Assembly (NCBI RefSeq): GCF_045348435.1
Contig: NZ_CP157484.1
Coordinates: 1,984,001-2,048,000, forward strand
Length of the DNA stretch: 64,000 bases
Direction of reading: 5' to 3'
Source of the DNA: Alsobacter sp045348435
GTDB taxonomy: Bacteria; Pseudomonadota; Alphaproteobacteria; Rhizobiales; Beijerinckiaceae
Of this stretch, positions 43,919 to 52,626 are shown in pieces. Under the pieces are notes generated by a model. The model searched no databases, had not been told where the DNA came from, and saw only the letters and a list, made by a program, of their open reading frames with translations. The stretch's first letter is position 1; each line of letters begins with the position of its first letter. A program made the translations under genes and the position numbers.

Positions 43919-44206
43919 ATGAACCTGCCGCGCTGCTTCGTGGACCACCCGTCGTCCGTGGGCGAGACCTATGCCGAGCACATGCGCACGGCGCTGAGCT
44001 TCGCGGGGCCGCTCGCCAAGGCCTCGCTCGCCGCGTTCGTGCACGCATTCCTGCCCTGGCTGTGCACCAGGACGGCCAGCATGACCGTCCACCAGCTGCA
44101 CGAGCGCATGACGCGGCGCTGCGCCGCCTGTCCGGCCGGGCGGCTGCATCGGCCCGATCTCTTCCCGGTGCGGGGCCTCCCGCAGGGCTGGGACCCGGCG
44201 ATCTGA
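43919..44206 (+). CDS. Small conserved protein, DUF6356-like
   Basis: A 95-residue protein containing DHPSSVGETYAEHMRTALSF and a hydrophobic helix followed by AAFVHAFLPWLCTRTAS, then VHQLHERM. From memory this pattern (HPxSVGExYxEH.. plus HAxLPxxF.xT) is that of the DUF6356 family, small membrane-associated proteins of unknown role. GAGGGAGA lies 8 bases before the chosen ATG. The cysteine pair in RRCAACPAG looks like a possible metal or redox site. It converges on the PHA synthase gene with 13 bases between. Confidence 0.7.
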   Translation: MNLPRCFVDHPSSVGETYAEHMRTALSFAGPLAKASLAAFVHAFLPWLCTRTASMTVHQLHERMTRRCAACPAGRLHRPDLFPVRGLPQGWDPAI

Positions 44207-44219
44207 CGTTAGATCCCGC

Positions 44220-46103
44220 CTAGAACACGTAGGTTCCGGGAGCCGGGCCCAGGGGAGGGTAGCCCTTGGCGGGCGCTCCCATCGGCGGCGGGGAGACGCG
44301 CGCGGCGCCGGAGCTTGCGTCCAGCCAGGCGCGCCATTCGGGCCACCACGAGCCGGCCTTGGCCGTGGCGGTCGCGGCCCACTCGTCTGGCCCGGCGCAG
44401 AGGTCCTCGGCGCTCTTGGTCGTGACCCGAAAATGGCGGCCGGTCGCGCCGGGTTCACTCACGATCCCGGCGTTGTGGCCGCCGCTCGTGAGCAGGAACG
44501 TCACCGCCGTGTCGGCGAGGTGCTGGATCTTGTAGACCGAGCGCCACGGCGCGACGTGGTCGCGCTCCGTCGCCACGACGAAGAGCGGGACGCGGATGTT
44601 CTGGAGCGCGACGGGGCGCCCGTCGACCACGAAGCGGCCCGCCGCCAGGTCGTTGTCGAGATAGAGCCTCTTCAGATACTCCGCATGCATCCGATAGGGC
44701 ATGCGCGTCGCATCGGCGTTCCAGGCCATCAGGTCGGTCATCGGCGCGCGGTCGCCCATCAGGTAGTCGCGCACCCGCCGCGACCAGACGAGGTCGTTGG
44801 ACCGGAGAAGCTGGAAGGCTCCCGCCATCTGGTCCGCCGACAGGTAGCCCTTCAGCCACATCATGCTGTCGAGCGCGTAGACCTGGCTGTCGTCGACGAA
44901 CAGCGCCAGCTCGCCGGGCTCCGAGAAGTCGGTCTGGGCGGCCAGGAGCGTCGCCGACGCCAGGCGCCGGTCGCCGGCGCGGCCCATCGCGGCGGCCGCG
45001 ATCGCCAGGAGGGTGCCGCCGAGGCAATAGCCGGCGGCGTGGACCTTCCGGCCCGGAGCGATCGCCTCGACGGCGTCGAGCGCCGCCATGACGCCCAGTC
45101 GCCTGTAATCGTCGAGCGAGACGTCCCGGTCGGCCCCCGTGGGGTTGCGCCAGGAGATGCAGAACACGGTTCGGCCCTGCGCGACCAGATAGCGGATCAG
45201 CGAGTTCACGGGCGAGAGATCGAGGATGTAGTATTTCATGATCCAGGCCGGCACGAGCAGGACGGGCTCGGCCGCGACCGCCTCGGTCGTCGGCGCATAC
45301 TGGATCAGCTCGATCAGGGCGTTGCGGTACACCACCTCGCCGGGCGTGACCGCGACCGTGCGGCCCGGCTGGAACGCTTCCGCCCCCACGGGCGGACGCC
45401 CGGTCGCCGCGCGGGCGACGTCCTGCGTCCAGTTACGGAAACCCTCGACGAAATTCGCGCCCCCCGTCTCGGCGGTCCGCGCCAGGACTTCGGGATTGGT
45501 GAGCGGGAAGTTCGACGGAGACGCCACGTCGAGCCATTGCCGGGCCACGAAGGACATGACGTCCTCATGGTGCGGCGACACGCCCGGCACCTCGTGGGTC
45601 ACGTTGTGCCACCATTGCTGCGTCAGCAGGAACGCCTGCTCGTAGACGCTGAAGGGCGGCACGCGCCAGCCCTCGGCGCGGAAGCGGTGGTCGCCGGGCA
45701 AGGGCTCGATGCAGGGCGGCTGGTCCTTCGCCACCGTGGCCGCGGCCATATGGGCCATGAGCCGGGAGGCCTTGCGCGCGGCTTTCACGGCCAGCTCGGT
45801 CCTCTTGCCCGGCGCCGCCGCGAGATGGATCCACCAGTCCATGGCCGCCAAGCCCAGCGCCGACGGCGAGAGGCCGCCGGTGAGCATCACGACCGACGCC
45901 GCGACGGTGCGGTCCATCGCCCGGAAGCTCTCCTCGCCGAGCGTGTCGTCCAGGCTCTCGACCGGCGGGGCGGCGCCGGGCGGGAGCACGTCGGCGGGAG
46001 GCGCCTGAAGGGGCGCGCCAGGGCCGGCGGCGTCGTCGGGGGCGGGCGCCGCCTCGGCGATCACGGGGGACAGATGTTGGGACGCGGTCCTGGGAGATTT
46101 CAT
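44220..46103 (-). CDS. phaC: Poly(3-hydroxyalkanoate) synthase (class I-like)
   Basis: A 627-residue polymerase that links hydroxyacyl-CoA into polyester granules. The nucleophile is C360 in the lipase-like box AAGYCLGGT; D515 (VATERDHVAP) and H543 (TSGGHNAGI) complete the triad. SFVARQWLDVASPSNFPLTNP and PAWIMKYYILDLSPVNSLIR are typical family stretches. The first ~55 residues are a proline/alanine-rich extension. No phaA, phaB, phaR or phasin gene is adjacent, so this is probably an accessory synthase. It is divergent from the CBS-BON gene across 188 bases that contain two degenerate FNR-like boxes, which would suit low-oxygen expression (inference). Confidence 0.93.
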   Translation of the reverse strand: MKSPRTASQHLSPVIAEAAPAPDDAAGPGAPLQAPPADVLPPGAAPPVESLDDTLGEESFRAMDRTVAASVVMLTGGLSPSALGLAAMDWWIHLAAAPGKRTELAVKAARKASRLMAHMAAATVAKDQPPCIEPLPGDHRFRAEGWRVPPFSVYEQAFLLTQQWWHNVTHEVPGVSPHHEDVMSFVARQWLDVASPSNFPLTNPEVLARTAETGGANFVEGFRNWTQDVARAATGRPPVGAEAFQPGRTVAVTPGEVVYRNALIELIQYAPTTEAVAAEPVLLVPAWIMKYYILDLSPVNSLIRYLVAQGRTVFCISWRNPTGADRDVSLDDYRRLGVMAALDAVEAIAPGRKVHAAGYCLGGTLLAIAAAAMGRAGDRRLASATLLAAQTDFSEPGELALFVDDSQVYALDSMMWLKGYLSADQMAGAFQLLRSNDLVWSRRVRDYLMGDRAPMTDLMAWNADATRMPYRMHAEYLKRLYLDNDLAAGRFVVDGRPVALQNIRVPLFVVATERDHVAPWRSVYKIQHLADTAVTFLLTSGGHNAGIVSEPGATGRHFRVTTKSAEDLCAGPDEWAATATAKAGSWWPEWRAWLDASSGAARVSPPPMGAPAKGYPPLGPAPGTYVF

Positions 46104-46178
46104 GCGCCAGACCCTTCCTGGGCGTGAGTACGCCGGCGAGACGAGGCCTGACGCTAGCCCGCCTCGGCCGACGCCGCC

Positions 46179-46238
46179 TTACGCTGCGTCAAGGTGGCGG
46201 CCTCTTGGCAACCCAGTCCGCACACTGATCGACGTCAA
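46179..46238. promoter_or_regulatory. Two degenerate FNR/FixK-like boxes between phaC and the CBS-BON gene
   Basis: TTACGCTGCGTCAA (46179-46192) and CTGATCGACGTCAA (46225-46238) each differ from the TTG-N8-CAA core of FNR/FixK/NnrR sites at one of six fixed positions. Both carry a good right half (GTCAA). They lie 76-130 bases from either start codon. One mismatch per core makes chance occurrence quite possible. Confidence 0.25.
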
Positions 46239-46291
46239 GGCCGCCGCGAGCCTCCGGGTGCAAGCTCAGGTCTGCGGAAGAGGACAGGATC

Positions 46292-47038
46292 ATGCGCGCC
46301 AAGGACGTGATGAGCCCCGGCCTGGTGGCCATCTCGCCGGAGGCCTCGATCACGCAGGCCGCGGCGCTGATGCTGGAGAAGCGCATCAGCGGGTTGATGG
46401 TGCTGGATGCGGCGGGGGCGCTGGTGGGCGTCCTCTCGGAAGGCGACCTGCTGCGCCGCGTCGAGCTCGGCACGGAGCGCAAGCGGCCGAAATGGCTCGA
46501 ATTCCTGCTCGGGCCTGGCCGGCTGTCGTCCGAATATGTCCAGACGCATGGCCGCAGGGTTCGTGAGGTCATGACGCGGGACGTGGTCTGCGTCGCCGAG
46601 GACGCCGAACTCTCCGAGGTGGTCAAGCTCATGAACGACCACAGGGTCAAGCGCATTCCGGTGCTGAAGGACGGCAAGGCCGTCGGCATCGTCACACGCG
46701 CCGACCTCCTGCGGGCGCTGCAGGCCATCCTCGCGCGCGGCGCCGTCCCGGAGAACCCGTCCGACGTCGAGATCCGCGACGCCGTGCTGAAGGAGCTCAA
46801 GGCCCAGAGCTGGGCTCCGACCGGCAGCGTCAATCTGAGCGTCCGGGACGGCGTCGTGGAATGGACGGGCTGCATCTTCGACGAACGCGAGCGCGAAGCC
46901 CTCCGGGTGGCCGCCGAGAACACCCCTGGGGTGACCTCGGTGAAGGATCGCATGACGACCGTCGAGCCCTATTCGGGATTCGTGATGACGTCCCCGGACG
47001 ATACGACCTCGGGCGCCGGCGGGCGGGACGCGGACTAG
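46292..47038 (+). CDS. CBS domain pair plus BON domain protein
   Basis: A 248-residue protein. CBS 1 (about residues 1-60: AKDVMSPGLVAISPEASITQ, GVLSEGDLLRR) and CBS 2 (about 86-150: VREVMTRDVVCVAEDAELSE, GIVTRADLLRAL) form a nucleotide-sensing Bateman module. A BON domain (about 158-228: SDVEIRDAVLKEL, LSVRDGVVEWTGCIFDERE, PGVTSVKDRMTTVE) may bind membranes or proteins. Such proteins are often low-oxygen or stationary-phase induced. GAGGACAGGA precedes the ATG. Divergent from phaC; ends 16 bases before the exporter ATPase that runs the opposite way. Confidence 0.88.
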   Translation: MRAKDVMSPGLVAISPEASITQAAALMLEKRISGLMVLDAAGALVGVLSEGDLLRRVELGTERKRPKWLEFLLGPGRLSSEYVQTHGRRVREVMTRDVVCVAEDAELSEVVKLMNDHRVKRIPVLKDGKAVGIVTRADLLRALQAILARGAVPENPSDVEIRDAVLKELKAQSWAPTGSVNLSVRDGVVEWTGCIFDEREREALRVAAENTPGVTSVKDRMTTVEPYSGFVMTSPDDTTSGAGGRDAD

Positions 47039-47054
47039 CCAGCCGGCGCCGCGG

Positions 47055-47744
47055 TCATGCATCCCCCGTCGGGATGCGCCCGTCGACGATGCGGATGATG
47101 CGGTCGCACTGGTGGGCGAGATCGAGGTTGTGGGTGACGATCAGGAAGGTCGCGCCTTCCTCCCGGTTGATCCGGCGCAGCAGCTGGAACGCCTCGTTGG
47201 CCGAGGCGGTGTCGAGATTGCCGGTCGGCTCGTCCGCCAGCACGAGGTCCGGCCGCATCGCGAGCGCCCGCGCGATCGCGACGCGCTGCTGCTGCCCGCC
47301 CGACATGGCGCTCGCCGGGTTGTCGCGCCACCGTTCCAGCCCGACGCGGGCCAGGAGCTCGTCGGCGCGGCTCGCCATCTCCGGCGTCGGCCGGCCGTGA
47401 TCCACCAGCATCGGCATCATCACGTTCTCCCGCGCCGTGAAGGCCGAGATGAGGTGGTGATACTGGAACACGAAGCCGATGGTGCGCCCGCGCAGCCGGG
47501 TGATCGCCTCGTCGTCGAGGCCGCTGGTGTCCTCCCCGGCGATCGTGAGGCGCCCCGAGGTCGGCCGGTCCAGCAGGCCGATGATGTTGAGCAGCGTGCT
47601 CTTGCCGGACCCGGACGGGCCCATGATCGCCAGGAACTCCCCGGCCGCCACCGTCAGGTCGATCCCGTGCAGGATCTCCGTCTCGTTCGGCAGGCCGACA
47701 TTGTAGGACTTGCGGATCTTGTCGAGGATGAGGACGTCAGCCAC
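47055..47744 (-). CDS. ABC exporter ATP-binding protein (MacB/LolD type)
   Basis: A 229-residue ATPase: Walker A GPSGSGKST, GFVFQYHHLISAFTARENV (LolD/MacB-type Q-loop region), signature MSGGQQQRVAIARALA, Walker B LVLADEPTGNLDT and LIVTHNLDLA. GTG start, overlapping the end of the upstream permease gene by 8 bases. With the permease and adaptor it forms a MacAB-like tripartite exporter or a lipoprotein/extracytoplasmic transporter; no outer-membrane channel gene is adjacent. Confidence 0.9.
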   Translation of the reverse strand: MADVLILDKIRKSYNVGLPNETEILHGIDLTVAAGEFLAIMGPSGSGKSTLLNIIGLLDRPTSGRLTIAGEDTSGLDDEAITRLRGRTIGFVFQYHHLISAFTARENVMMPMLVDHGRPTPEMASRADELLARVGLERWRDNPASAMSGGQQQRVAIARALAMRPDLVLADEPTGNLDTASANEAFQLLRRINREEGATFLIVTHNLDLAHQCDRIIRIVDGRIPTGDA

Positions 47745-48963
47745 GGATCGCCTCGACGGGATCGAGCTGGGCCGCCCTCAGGGCCGGGGCCGTCGCCGCG
47801 CCCACCCCCGTCAGGCTGGCGATGGCGGCGGTGGCGACGAAGAGCGACGGTTCGAGGATGAGCGGGAACAGCTCGCCCCCATCCGCCTGGCGCGCCGTGC
47901 GGTGCCAGACGATCAGGGCGGCCGCCCCCATCGCCGCCCCGACCAGCGAGCCGAGGAAGCCCATGACCCCGCCCTGGATCAGGAAGATGCGCATGATCTG
48001 GCCGCGCCTCGCGCCCATGGCCCGCAGGATGCCGATCTCCTTGGAGCGCTGCGTCACCGACACGACCAGGACGGCGGCGATGCCGAACGCCACCGACAGG
48101 CCGACGAAAAGGCGGATCAGCGTGTTGGAGGTCTGTTGCGCCCGGACCGCCGTGAAGAACTGGGCGTTAGTGCGAATCCAGCTTTCCGCGTCCACGGGCG
48201 ACACGAGGGCGATGTCCTGCGCGATCGTCTCCGCCGCATAGATGTCCTTCACGGTCACGTCGAGGGAGGTGACGCCTCCGATGAGGTTGAGCAGGCTCTG
48301 GGCCGTGCGCAGGCCCACATAGGCGATGCGCTCGTTCGCGCCCTTGTTGCCCATGTCGAACAGGGCCGACACGGTGAGGATGCGCCGCCGCCCGGCCGCC
48401 GTGCCGACATTGAGCTTGTCGCCCACGCCGACGCCGAGATTTTTCGCAAGCTCCACCCCGATGATGACGTCGTCGCTGTCCAGCCGGGGCTGGCCGGCCA
48501 CGACGTAGTCGGGCACGCGGACGATGCCGAAATAGACCTCCGGGTCCATGCCCGTGACCGTGATGCTGCGGCTGGCGTCGCCCCGGATGGCCAGGGCGGC
48601 CCCCGAGGCCGTCGGCGCGACGAGGGCCACGTCGTCCCTGGCCTGAACGTCGGCGCGGATCGCCTGCCACTGGTTGATGGACAGGATGCGCTGGCTGGGG
48701 CGCTGCACGGTCGCGGCCTCGAAAACCCCCGGCGCGTCGCGCAGCGGGCGGGCCACCTCGTCGGGCGGCAGCAACTGGATGTGGGGCTGCGAGGTCAGCA
48801 CCCGGCGGATGAAGTTCGCCTGCAGGCCCGCCAGGATCGCCGACATGAACACGATGACGGCGACGCCGATCGCCACGCCGCCCAGGATGAACGCCGTCTG
48901 CAGCCGGCCCTCGGCCAGGAAACGCAGGGCCGCGATCCACTCGAACGGCATCCAGCGCTTCAT
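47737..48963 (-). CDS. ABC exporter permease (MacB/FtsX family)
   Basis: A 408-residue inner-membrane protein with four helices. The first is in FILGGVAIGVAVIVFMSAIL. A large periplasmic domain (about residues 50-280, with VTGMDPEVYFGIVRVPDYV) follows. Three C-terminal helices form the FtsX domain (LFVGLSVAFGIAAVLVVSV, RSKEIGILRAMGARRGQIMR, ALRAAQLDPVEAIRG). The ATG overlaps the adaptor stop in ATGA. It works with the ATPase encoded next and the adaptor encoded before it. Confidence 0.9.
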   Translation of the reverse strand: MKRWMPFEWIAALRFLAEGRLQTAFILGGVAIGVAVIVFMSAILAGLQANFIRRVLTSQPHIQLLPPDEVARPLRDAPGVFEAATVQRPSQRILSINQWQAIRADVQARDDVALVAPTASGAALAIRGDASRSITVTGMDPEVYFGIVRVPDYVVAGQPRLDSDDVIIGVELAKNLGVGVGDKLNVGTAAGRRRILTVSALFDMGNKGANERIAYVGLRTAQSLLNLIGGVTSLDVTVKDIYAAETIAQDIALVSPVDAESWIRTNAQFFTAVRAQQTSNTLIRLFVGLSVAFGIAAVLVVSVTQRSKEIGILRAMGARRGQIMRIFLIQGGVMGFLGSLVGAAMGAAALIVWHRTARQADGGELFPLILEPSLFVATAAIASLTGVGAATAPALRAAQLDPVEAIRG

Positions 48964-50231
48964 GACGGCGTCGCCCTGATCCGCTGCCCCGCCCGCACGC
49001 CCGACGCGGCCGGGACGACGAGGTCGCCCGGCTTCAACCCGTCGAGGATCTCCACCTGCGCCCCGGCGCGCAGGCCGAGCCGCAGCGGCTGCATCCGGGC
49101 CCGGCCGTCGCGGACGACCAGCGCCCAGGGCGCCTCCTTGCCGGCGTCGTGGACGGCCCGCGCCGGCGCGATGATGGTCGACGCCCGCCGGTCCACCTGG
49201 ATGTCGACCGAGACGGTCATGTCCTGGCGCAGATAGGCCGGCGGATCGTGCGCCGTCAGCTTCACCTGCACGGAGGCGCGGCTGATGTCCACGCCGGGAT
49301 TGATGTAGGTGAGCACGGCGGAGAAGCGGCTGTCCGGATAGGCGTCGGCGGAGACGAGCGCCTGCTGTCCCAGCGAGAGCAGCGCCAGGTTCTTCTCGTC
49401 GATGTCGACGACCAGCTGCACCTCGCCGCTGGGCGCCAGCACGAGCAGGGCTCGCCCGGGCTGCACGACGGCGCCCTTCTCCACCATGCGGGTGATCAGC
49501 ACCCCGTCCCGGGGGGCCACGATGGTCGCGTAGGCGAGGCGCGCCCGCGCCGTGTCCAGCGTGGCGCGGGCCTGCACGAGCTGCGTCTCCGCCATCACGG
49601 CGTCGCTGCCGCCGGGCGAGAGCGTGAACACCGCCAGTTCGGCCGTACGCACCTGCGTCCGGGCCACGTCGAGGTCGCGGGTGGCCGCGTCGAGCGACGC
49701 CCGGGTGCCGGCGCCGTTGCGGGCCAGCTGCTCGGCCCGGTCGTAGGAGGACTGCGCGTTGGCGAGGGTCGCCCGGGCCTGCTTCAGGCTTTCCTCGGCG
49801 GACGGCCGCGTCACCTCGCGGATCTGCCGCAGGCGCGCCTCGGCCTGCGCGACGGCGCCCTCCGCCTGCACGAGGGCGGCCTGCAGCTCGCCGGCGTCCA
49901 GGAGCACGAGCGGCTGCCCCTGGCGCACGACCTCGCCCTCCGCGACGAGCACCTGGGACACGGTGCCGGTGATCTGGCTGCCGATCTCGACCCGGTAGGG
50001 CGTCTCCACATGGCCGCTGGCCACCACGGACCTGACGAGGTCGCCGCTGCGCACCGGATAGACGACCACCTCCGGCCCCACCGCCCAGCGCAGCGCCAGG
50101 AGCGCCGCCGGGACGACGACGAGGAGGCCGGCGAGGATGCGCCACTTCAGCCGCCAGAGCGCCGCCAACGGGTGATCGGGGGCGAACGGCTTGGCGCGCC
50201 CCAGATCGATCTCACGACTTTTCACGTCCAC
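48960..50231 (-). CDS. Periplasmic adaptor (HlyD/MacA family) of the ABC exporter
   Basis: A 423-residue membrane-fusion protein. One N-terminal helix (ILAGLLVVVPAALLALRWAV) anchors it. A biotinyl-lipoyl-like hairpin (VETPYRVEIGSQITGTVSQV, VRQGQPLVLLD) flanks a coiled coil (about residues 115-215), then beta-barrel regions (ATIVAPRDGVLITRM, VVDIDEKNLALLSLGQQA). GTG start with GAGG upstream. First gene of the adaptor-permease-ATPase operon. The transported substrate is unknown; neighbouring nor genes do not reveal it. Confidence 0.88.
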   Translation of the reverse strand: MDVKSREIDLGRAKPFAPDHPLAALWRLKWRILAGLLVVVPAALLALRWAVGPEVVVYPVRSGDLVRSVVASGHVETPYRVEIGSQITGTVSQVLVAEGEVVRQGQPLVLLDAGELQAALVQAEGAVAQAEARLRQIREVTRPSAEESLKQARATLANAQSSYDRAEQLARNGAGTRASLDAATRDLDVARTQVRTAELAVFTLSPGGSDAVMAETQLVQARATLDTARARLAYATIVAPRDGVLITRMVEKGAVVQPGRALLVLAPSGEVQLVVDIDEKNLALLSLGQQALVSADAYPDSRFSAVLTYINPGVDISRASVQVKLTAHDPPAYLRQDMTVSVDIQVDRRASTIIAPARAVHDAGKEAPWALVVRDGRARMQPLRLGLRAGAQVEILDGLKPGDLVVPAASGVRAGQRIRATPS

Positions 50232-50332
50232 GGCCCTCGGGGGAGCGAGCGAGCCTTCACGTTAGCCGGGGAGTCGTCGGACTGCTTTGCGGCAGATCAG
50301 CGGCCGACCAGCGCGGCGAGCGCCGCGCGGCG

Positions 50333-50488
50333 TCACTGCGTCAGGAACAGGGCCGCCGCGATGGCGATTGAGGCCAGCACCGCCGTCGCGGCCCCGGCGG
50401 TCCGCAGCACGCCCATGCGGCGCAGCGCGACCGCGAAGACGATGATGATCGGGGTCGTCACCACGAGCCCCAGTTGCGCGTCGGTCAT
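50333..50488 (-). CDS. Small membrane protein, 51 residues, divergent from norC
   Basis: A short frame with two hydrophobic helices (LGLVVTTPIIIVFAVAL and AATAVLASIAIAAALFL) joined by a basic loop (RRMGVLR). GGAG lies 6 bases before the ATG used; another ATG two codons earlier is too close to that site. Its start faces norC, with the first of two FNR/NnrR-like boxes 56 bases upstream, so it may share NO or low-oxygen control. It is too short to be NorE or NorF by any motif I can name. No family recognised. Confidence 0.5.
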   Translation of the reverse strand: MTDAQLGLVVTTPIIIVFAVALRRMGVLRTAGAATAVLASIAIAAALFLTQ

Positions 50489-50543
50489 GGCCATCTCCGG
50501 CGTTCAGGTCGCCGCACCCTAGGGGCGCGCCGACGCGCGCTCT

Positions 50544-50557
50544 TTGCTCGGGCGCAA
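50544..50557. promoter_or_regulatory. FNR/NnrR-like box 1 upstream of norC
   Basis: TTGCTCGGGCGCAA fits the TTG-N8-CAA core exactly and has the extended TTGC...GCAA symmetry reported for NnrR-type NO-responsive sites. It lies 58 bases (centre to centre) upstream of box 2 and 56 bases before the start of the small divergent ORF, so it could serve that gene. Confidence 0.5.
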
Positions 50558-50601
50558 CCTGGCGGCCCGGCGCCGCCGTCGCCGCGCGGTCTCCCGAAAG
50601 C

Positions 50602-50615
50602 TTGTTCCGGAGCAA
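50602..50615 (+). promoter_or_regulatory. FNR/NnrR-like box 2 in the norC promoter
   Basis: TTGTTCCGGAGCAA fits TTG-N8-CAA exactly and is nearly palindromic around TCCGGA. If centred at -41.5, transcription would begin near base 50650, and TAGGGT at 50637-50642 would sit as the -10 element. That is the class II activator layout of FNR/NnrR/Dnr-controlled nor promoters. The regulator itself is not encoded in this window. Confidence 0.6.
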
Positions 50616-50692
50616 AGAAGCCGCCGGCGGGCTGGCTAGGGTGCGGACCATCGTGGCCACGGCCGCGCCCCTGCTTGCGAAAGGCTCCCCTG

Positions 50693-51145
50693 ATGGCTGA
50701 ACGCCTCACGACTTCGGCGGCCCGAAACGTCTTCTATGGCGGCTCGGCCTTTTTCTTCGCGATCTTCCTGGGCCTCACGGCCCACAGCCACTGGTACATG
50801 GTCACCCAATCGACGGACGTCGCGACGCTCACCGACGGCGTCGCCCGCGGCAAGCATGTCTGGGAGAAGAACTCCTGCATCAACTGCCACACGTTGCTGG
50901 GCGAGGGCGCCTATTTCGCCCCCGAGCTCGGCAATGTCTGGCGGCGCTGGGGCGGCGACAAGGATCCGCAGGGCGCCCGCGAGATGGTGAAGGCCTGGAT
51001 GCAGTCGCAGCCGTCCGGAACGCCCGGACGCCGCCAGATGCCGCAGTTCAACCTGACCGACCAGGAGCTGAACGACCTCGCCGACTTCCTGGAGTGGTCG
51101 AGCCGCATCAATACGCAGAACTGGCCGCCGAACACCTCCGGCTGA
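50693..51145 (+). CDS. norC: Nitric oxide reductase subunit C (cytochrome c)
   Basis: A 150-residue membrane-anchored cytochrome c that feeds electrons to NorB. One N-terminal helix (NVFYGGSAFFFAIFLGLTA) acts as uncleaved anchor. Heme c is bound at C62-C65-H66 (SCINCHTLLGEGAYFAPELG), with M116 in RRQMPQF as distal ligand. It acts on the periplasmic face in 2NO to N2O reduction. First gene of norCBQD, 38 bases before norB. The ribosome site is weak (AAAGG). Confidence 0.95.
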   Translation: MAERLTTSAARNVFYGGSAFFFAIFLGLTAHSHWYMVTQSTDVATLTDGVARGKHVWEKNSCINCHTLLGEGAYFAPELGNVWRRWGGDKDPQGAREMVKAWMQSQPSGTPGRRQMPQFNLTDQELNDLADFLEWSSRINTQNWPPNTSG

Positions 51146-51183
51146 CCGTCGCGCCCTTCCATTCACTCGACACGAGATCCGCC

Positions 51184-52557
51184 ATGCCCACCGCAACCCT
51201 GCCGCCCGGCGTCAAGTACCAAACCCAGAAGGTCGCGCTCCTCTACTTCTACGGAGCGCTCGGCCTCTTCGTCGCGCAGGTCACGTTCGGCCTCCTGGCC
51301 GGCCTGATCTATGTGATGCCCAACACGCTTTCGGTGCTCCTTCCCTTCAACATCGTGCGCATGATCCACACCAACGCGCTGATCGTGTGGCTGCTGATGG
51401 GCTTCATGGGCTGCACGTACTACCTGCTGCCCGAGGAGACCGAGCGGGATCTCTTCTCGCCCAGGCTCGCCAGGCTGCAGTTCTGGCTCTTCCTCGGCGC
51501 GGCCGCCATCGCGGTCGTCGGCTACCTGTTCCGCTTCCACGAGGGGCGAGAGTTCCTGGAGCAGCCTTTCCCGATCAAGGTCGGGATCGTGATCGTGGCC
51601 CTGATGTTCCTGTTCAACGTCACCATGACGGCCCTGAAGGGCCGCAAGACCGTGGTGGTGAACATCCTCCTGTTCGGCCTGTGGGGCGTGGCGATCTTCT
51701 TCCTGTTCGCCTTCTACAACCCGCCGAACCTGGCGCTCGACAAGATGTACTGGTGGTTCGTCGTGCATCTGTGGGTCGAGGGCGTGTGGGAGCTGATCAT
51801 GGCTTCCGTGCTGGCCTTCCTGATGATCAAGCTCAACGGCATCGACCGCGAGGTCGTGGAGAAGTGGCTCTACCTCATCATCGGCCTGGCGCTCTTCTCC
51901 GGCATCCTGGGCACGGGCCACCACTATTACTGGATCGGCGCCCCGGGCTACTGGACCTGGATCGGCTCGCTGTTCTCCACCCTGGAGGTGGCGCCCTTCT
52001 TCACGATGATCCTGTTCACCGTCCAGATGACCCGCAAGGCGGGCCGCACCCATCCCAACCGGGCGGCGCTGCTGTGGTCGATCGGCTGCTCGGTGATGGC
52101 GTTCTTCGGCGCCGGCGTGTGGGGCTTCCTGCACACGCTGTCGCCGGTGAACTACTACACCCACGGCACCCAGCTCACCGCCGCGCACGGGCATCTCGCC
52201 TTCTTCGGCGCCTATGTGATGCTGAACCTCGCCATGATGGCGTACGCCTTCCCGGCCCTGAAGGGGCTCGGCGTCTACAACCAGAAGCTCAGCGTCGCGA
52301 GCTTCTGGCTGATGTGCGGCGGCATGGCCGTGATGACGCTGGCGCTGACCGCCGCGGGCGCCATGCAGGTCTATCTCCAGCGCATCCTGGGCGAGACCTA
52401 CATGGACGTGCAGGACGGGCTCGCCGTCTACTACTGGATCCGCCTCGCATGCGGCCTCGCGGTCGTCGTCGCGGCGCTGATGTTCGCCTGGGCCGTGCTG
52501 GTCCCGGGGCGGACCCGGCCGGCGCAGGCCGGCGCCGCGCTCCAGCCCGCCGAGTGA
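51184..52557 (+). CDS. norB: Nitric oxide reductase subunit B (catalytic)
   Basis: A 457-residue, 12-helix heme-copper-oxidase relative. Heme b and b3 ligands H61 and H335/H337 are in MIHTNALIVWLL and TAAHGHLAFFGAY. The non-heme iron site is H195 (VVHLWVEGVWEL) with H246 and H247 (GTGHHYYW). The catalytic glutamate is E199, in the HxxxE spacing of cytochrome c-dependent NorB. No N-terminal quinol-oxidase extension is present, so it is the cNor type that needs NorC. It detoxifies NO or completes a step of denitrification. No nir or nos genes are in the window. Confidence 0.96.
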   Translation: MPTATLPPGVKYQTQKVALLYFYGALGLFVAQVTFGLLAGLIYVMPNTLSVLLPFNIVRMIHTNALIVWLLMGFMGCTYYLLPEETERDLFSPRLARLQFWLFLGAAAIAVVGYLFRFHEGREFLEQPFPIKVGIVIVALMFLFNVTMTALKGRKTVVVNILLFGLWGVAIFFLFAFYNPPNLALDKMYWWFVVHLWVEGVWELIMASVLAFLMIKLNGIDREVVEKWLYLIIGLALFSGILGTGHHYYWIGAPGYWTWIGSLFSTLEVAPFFTMILFTVQMTRKAGRTHPNRAALLWSIGCSVMAFFGAGVWGFLHTLSPVNYYTHGTQLTAAHGHLAFFGAYVMLNLAMMAYAFPALKGLGVYNQKLSVASFWLMCGGMAVMTLALTAAGAMQVYLQRILGETYMDVQDGLAVYYWIRLACGLAVVVAALMFAWAVLVPGRTRPAQAGAALQPAE

Positions 52558-52626
52558 TCTTTCGCCGGCCGGGACCGCCCGGCCGGCCTCCATCCCCGTC
52601 CAGCGCTCCAGTCCAGGATGCCCGCC

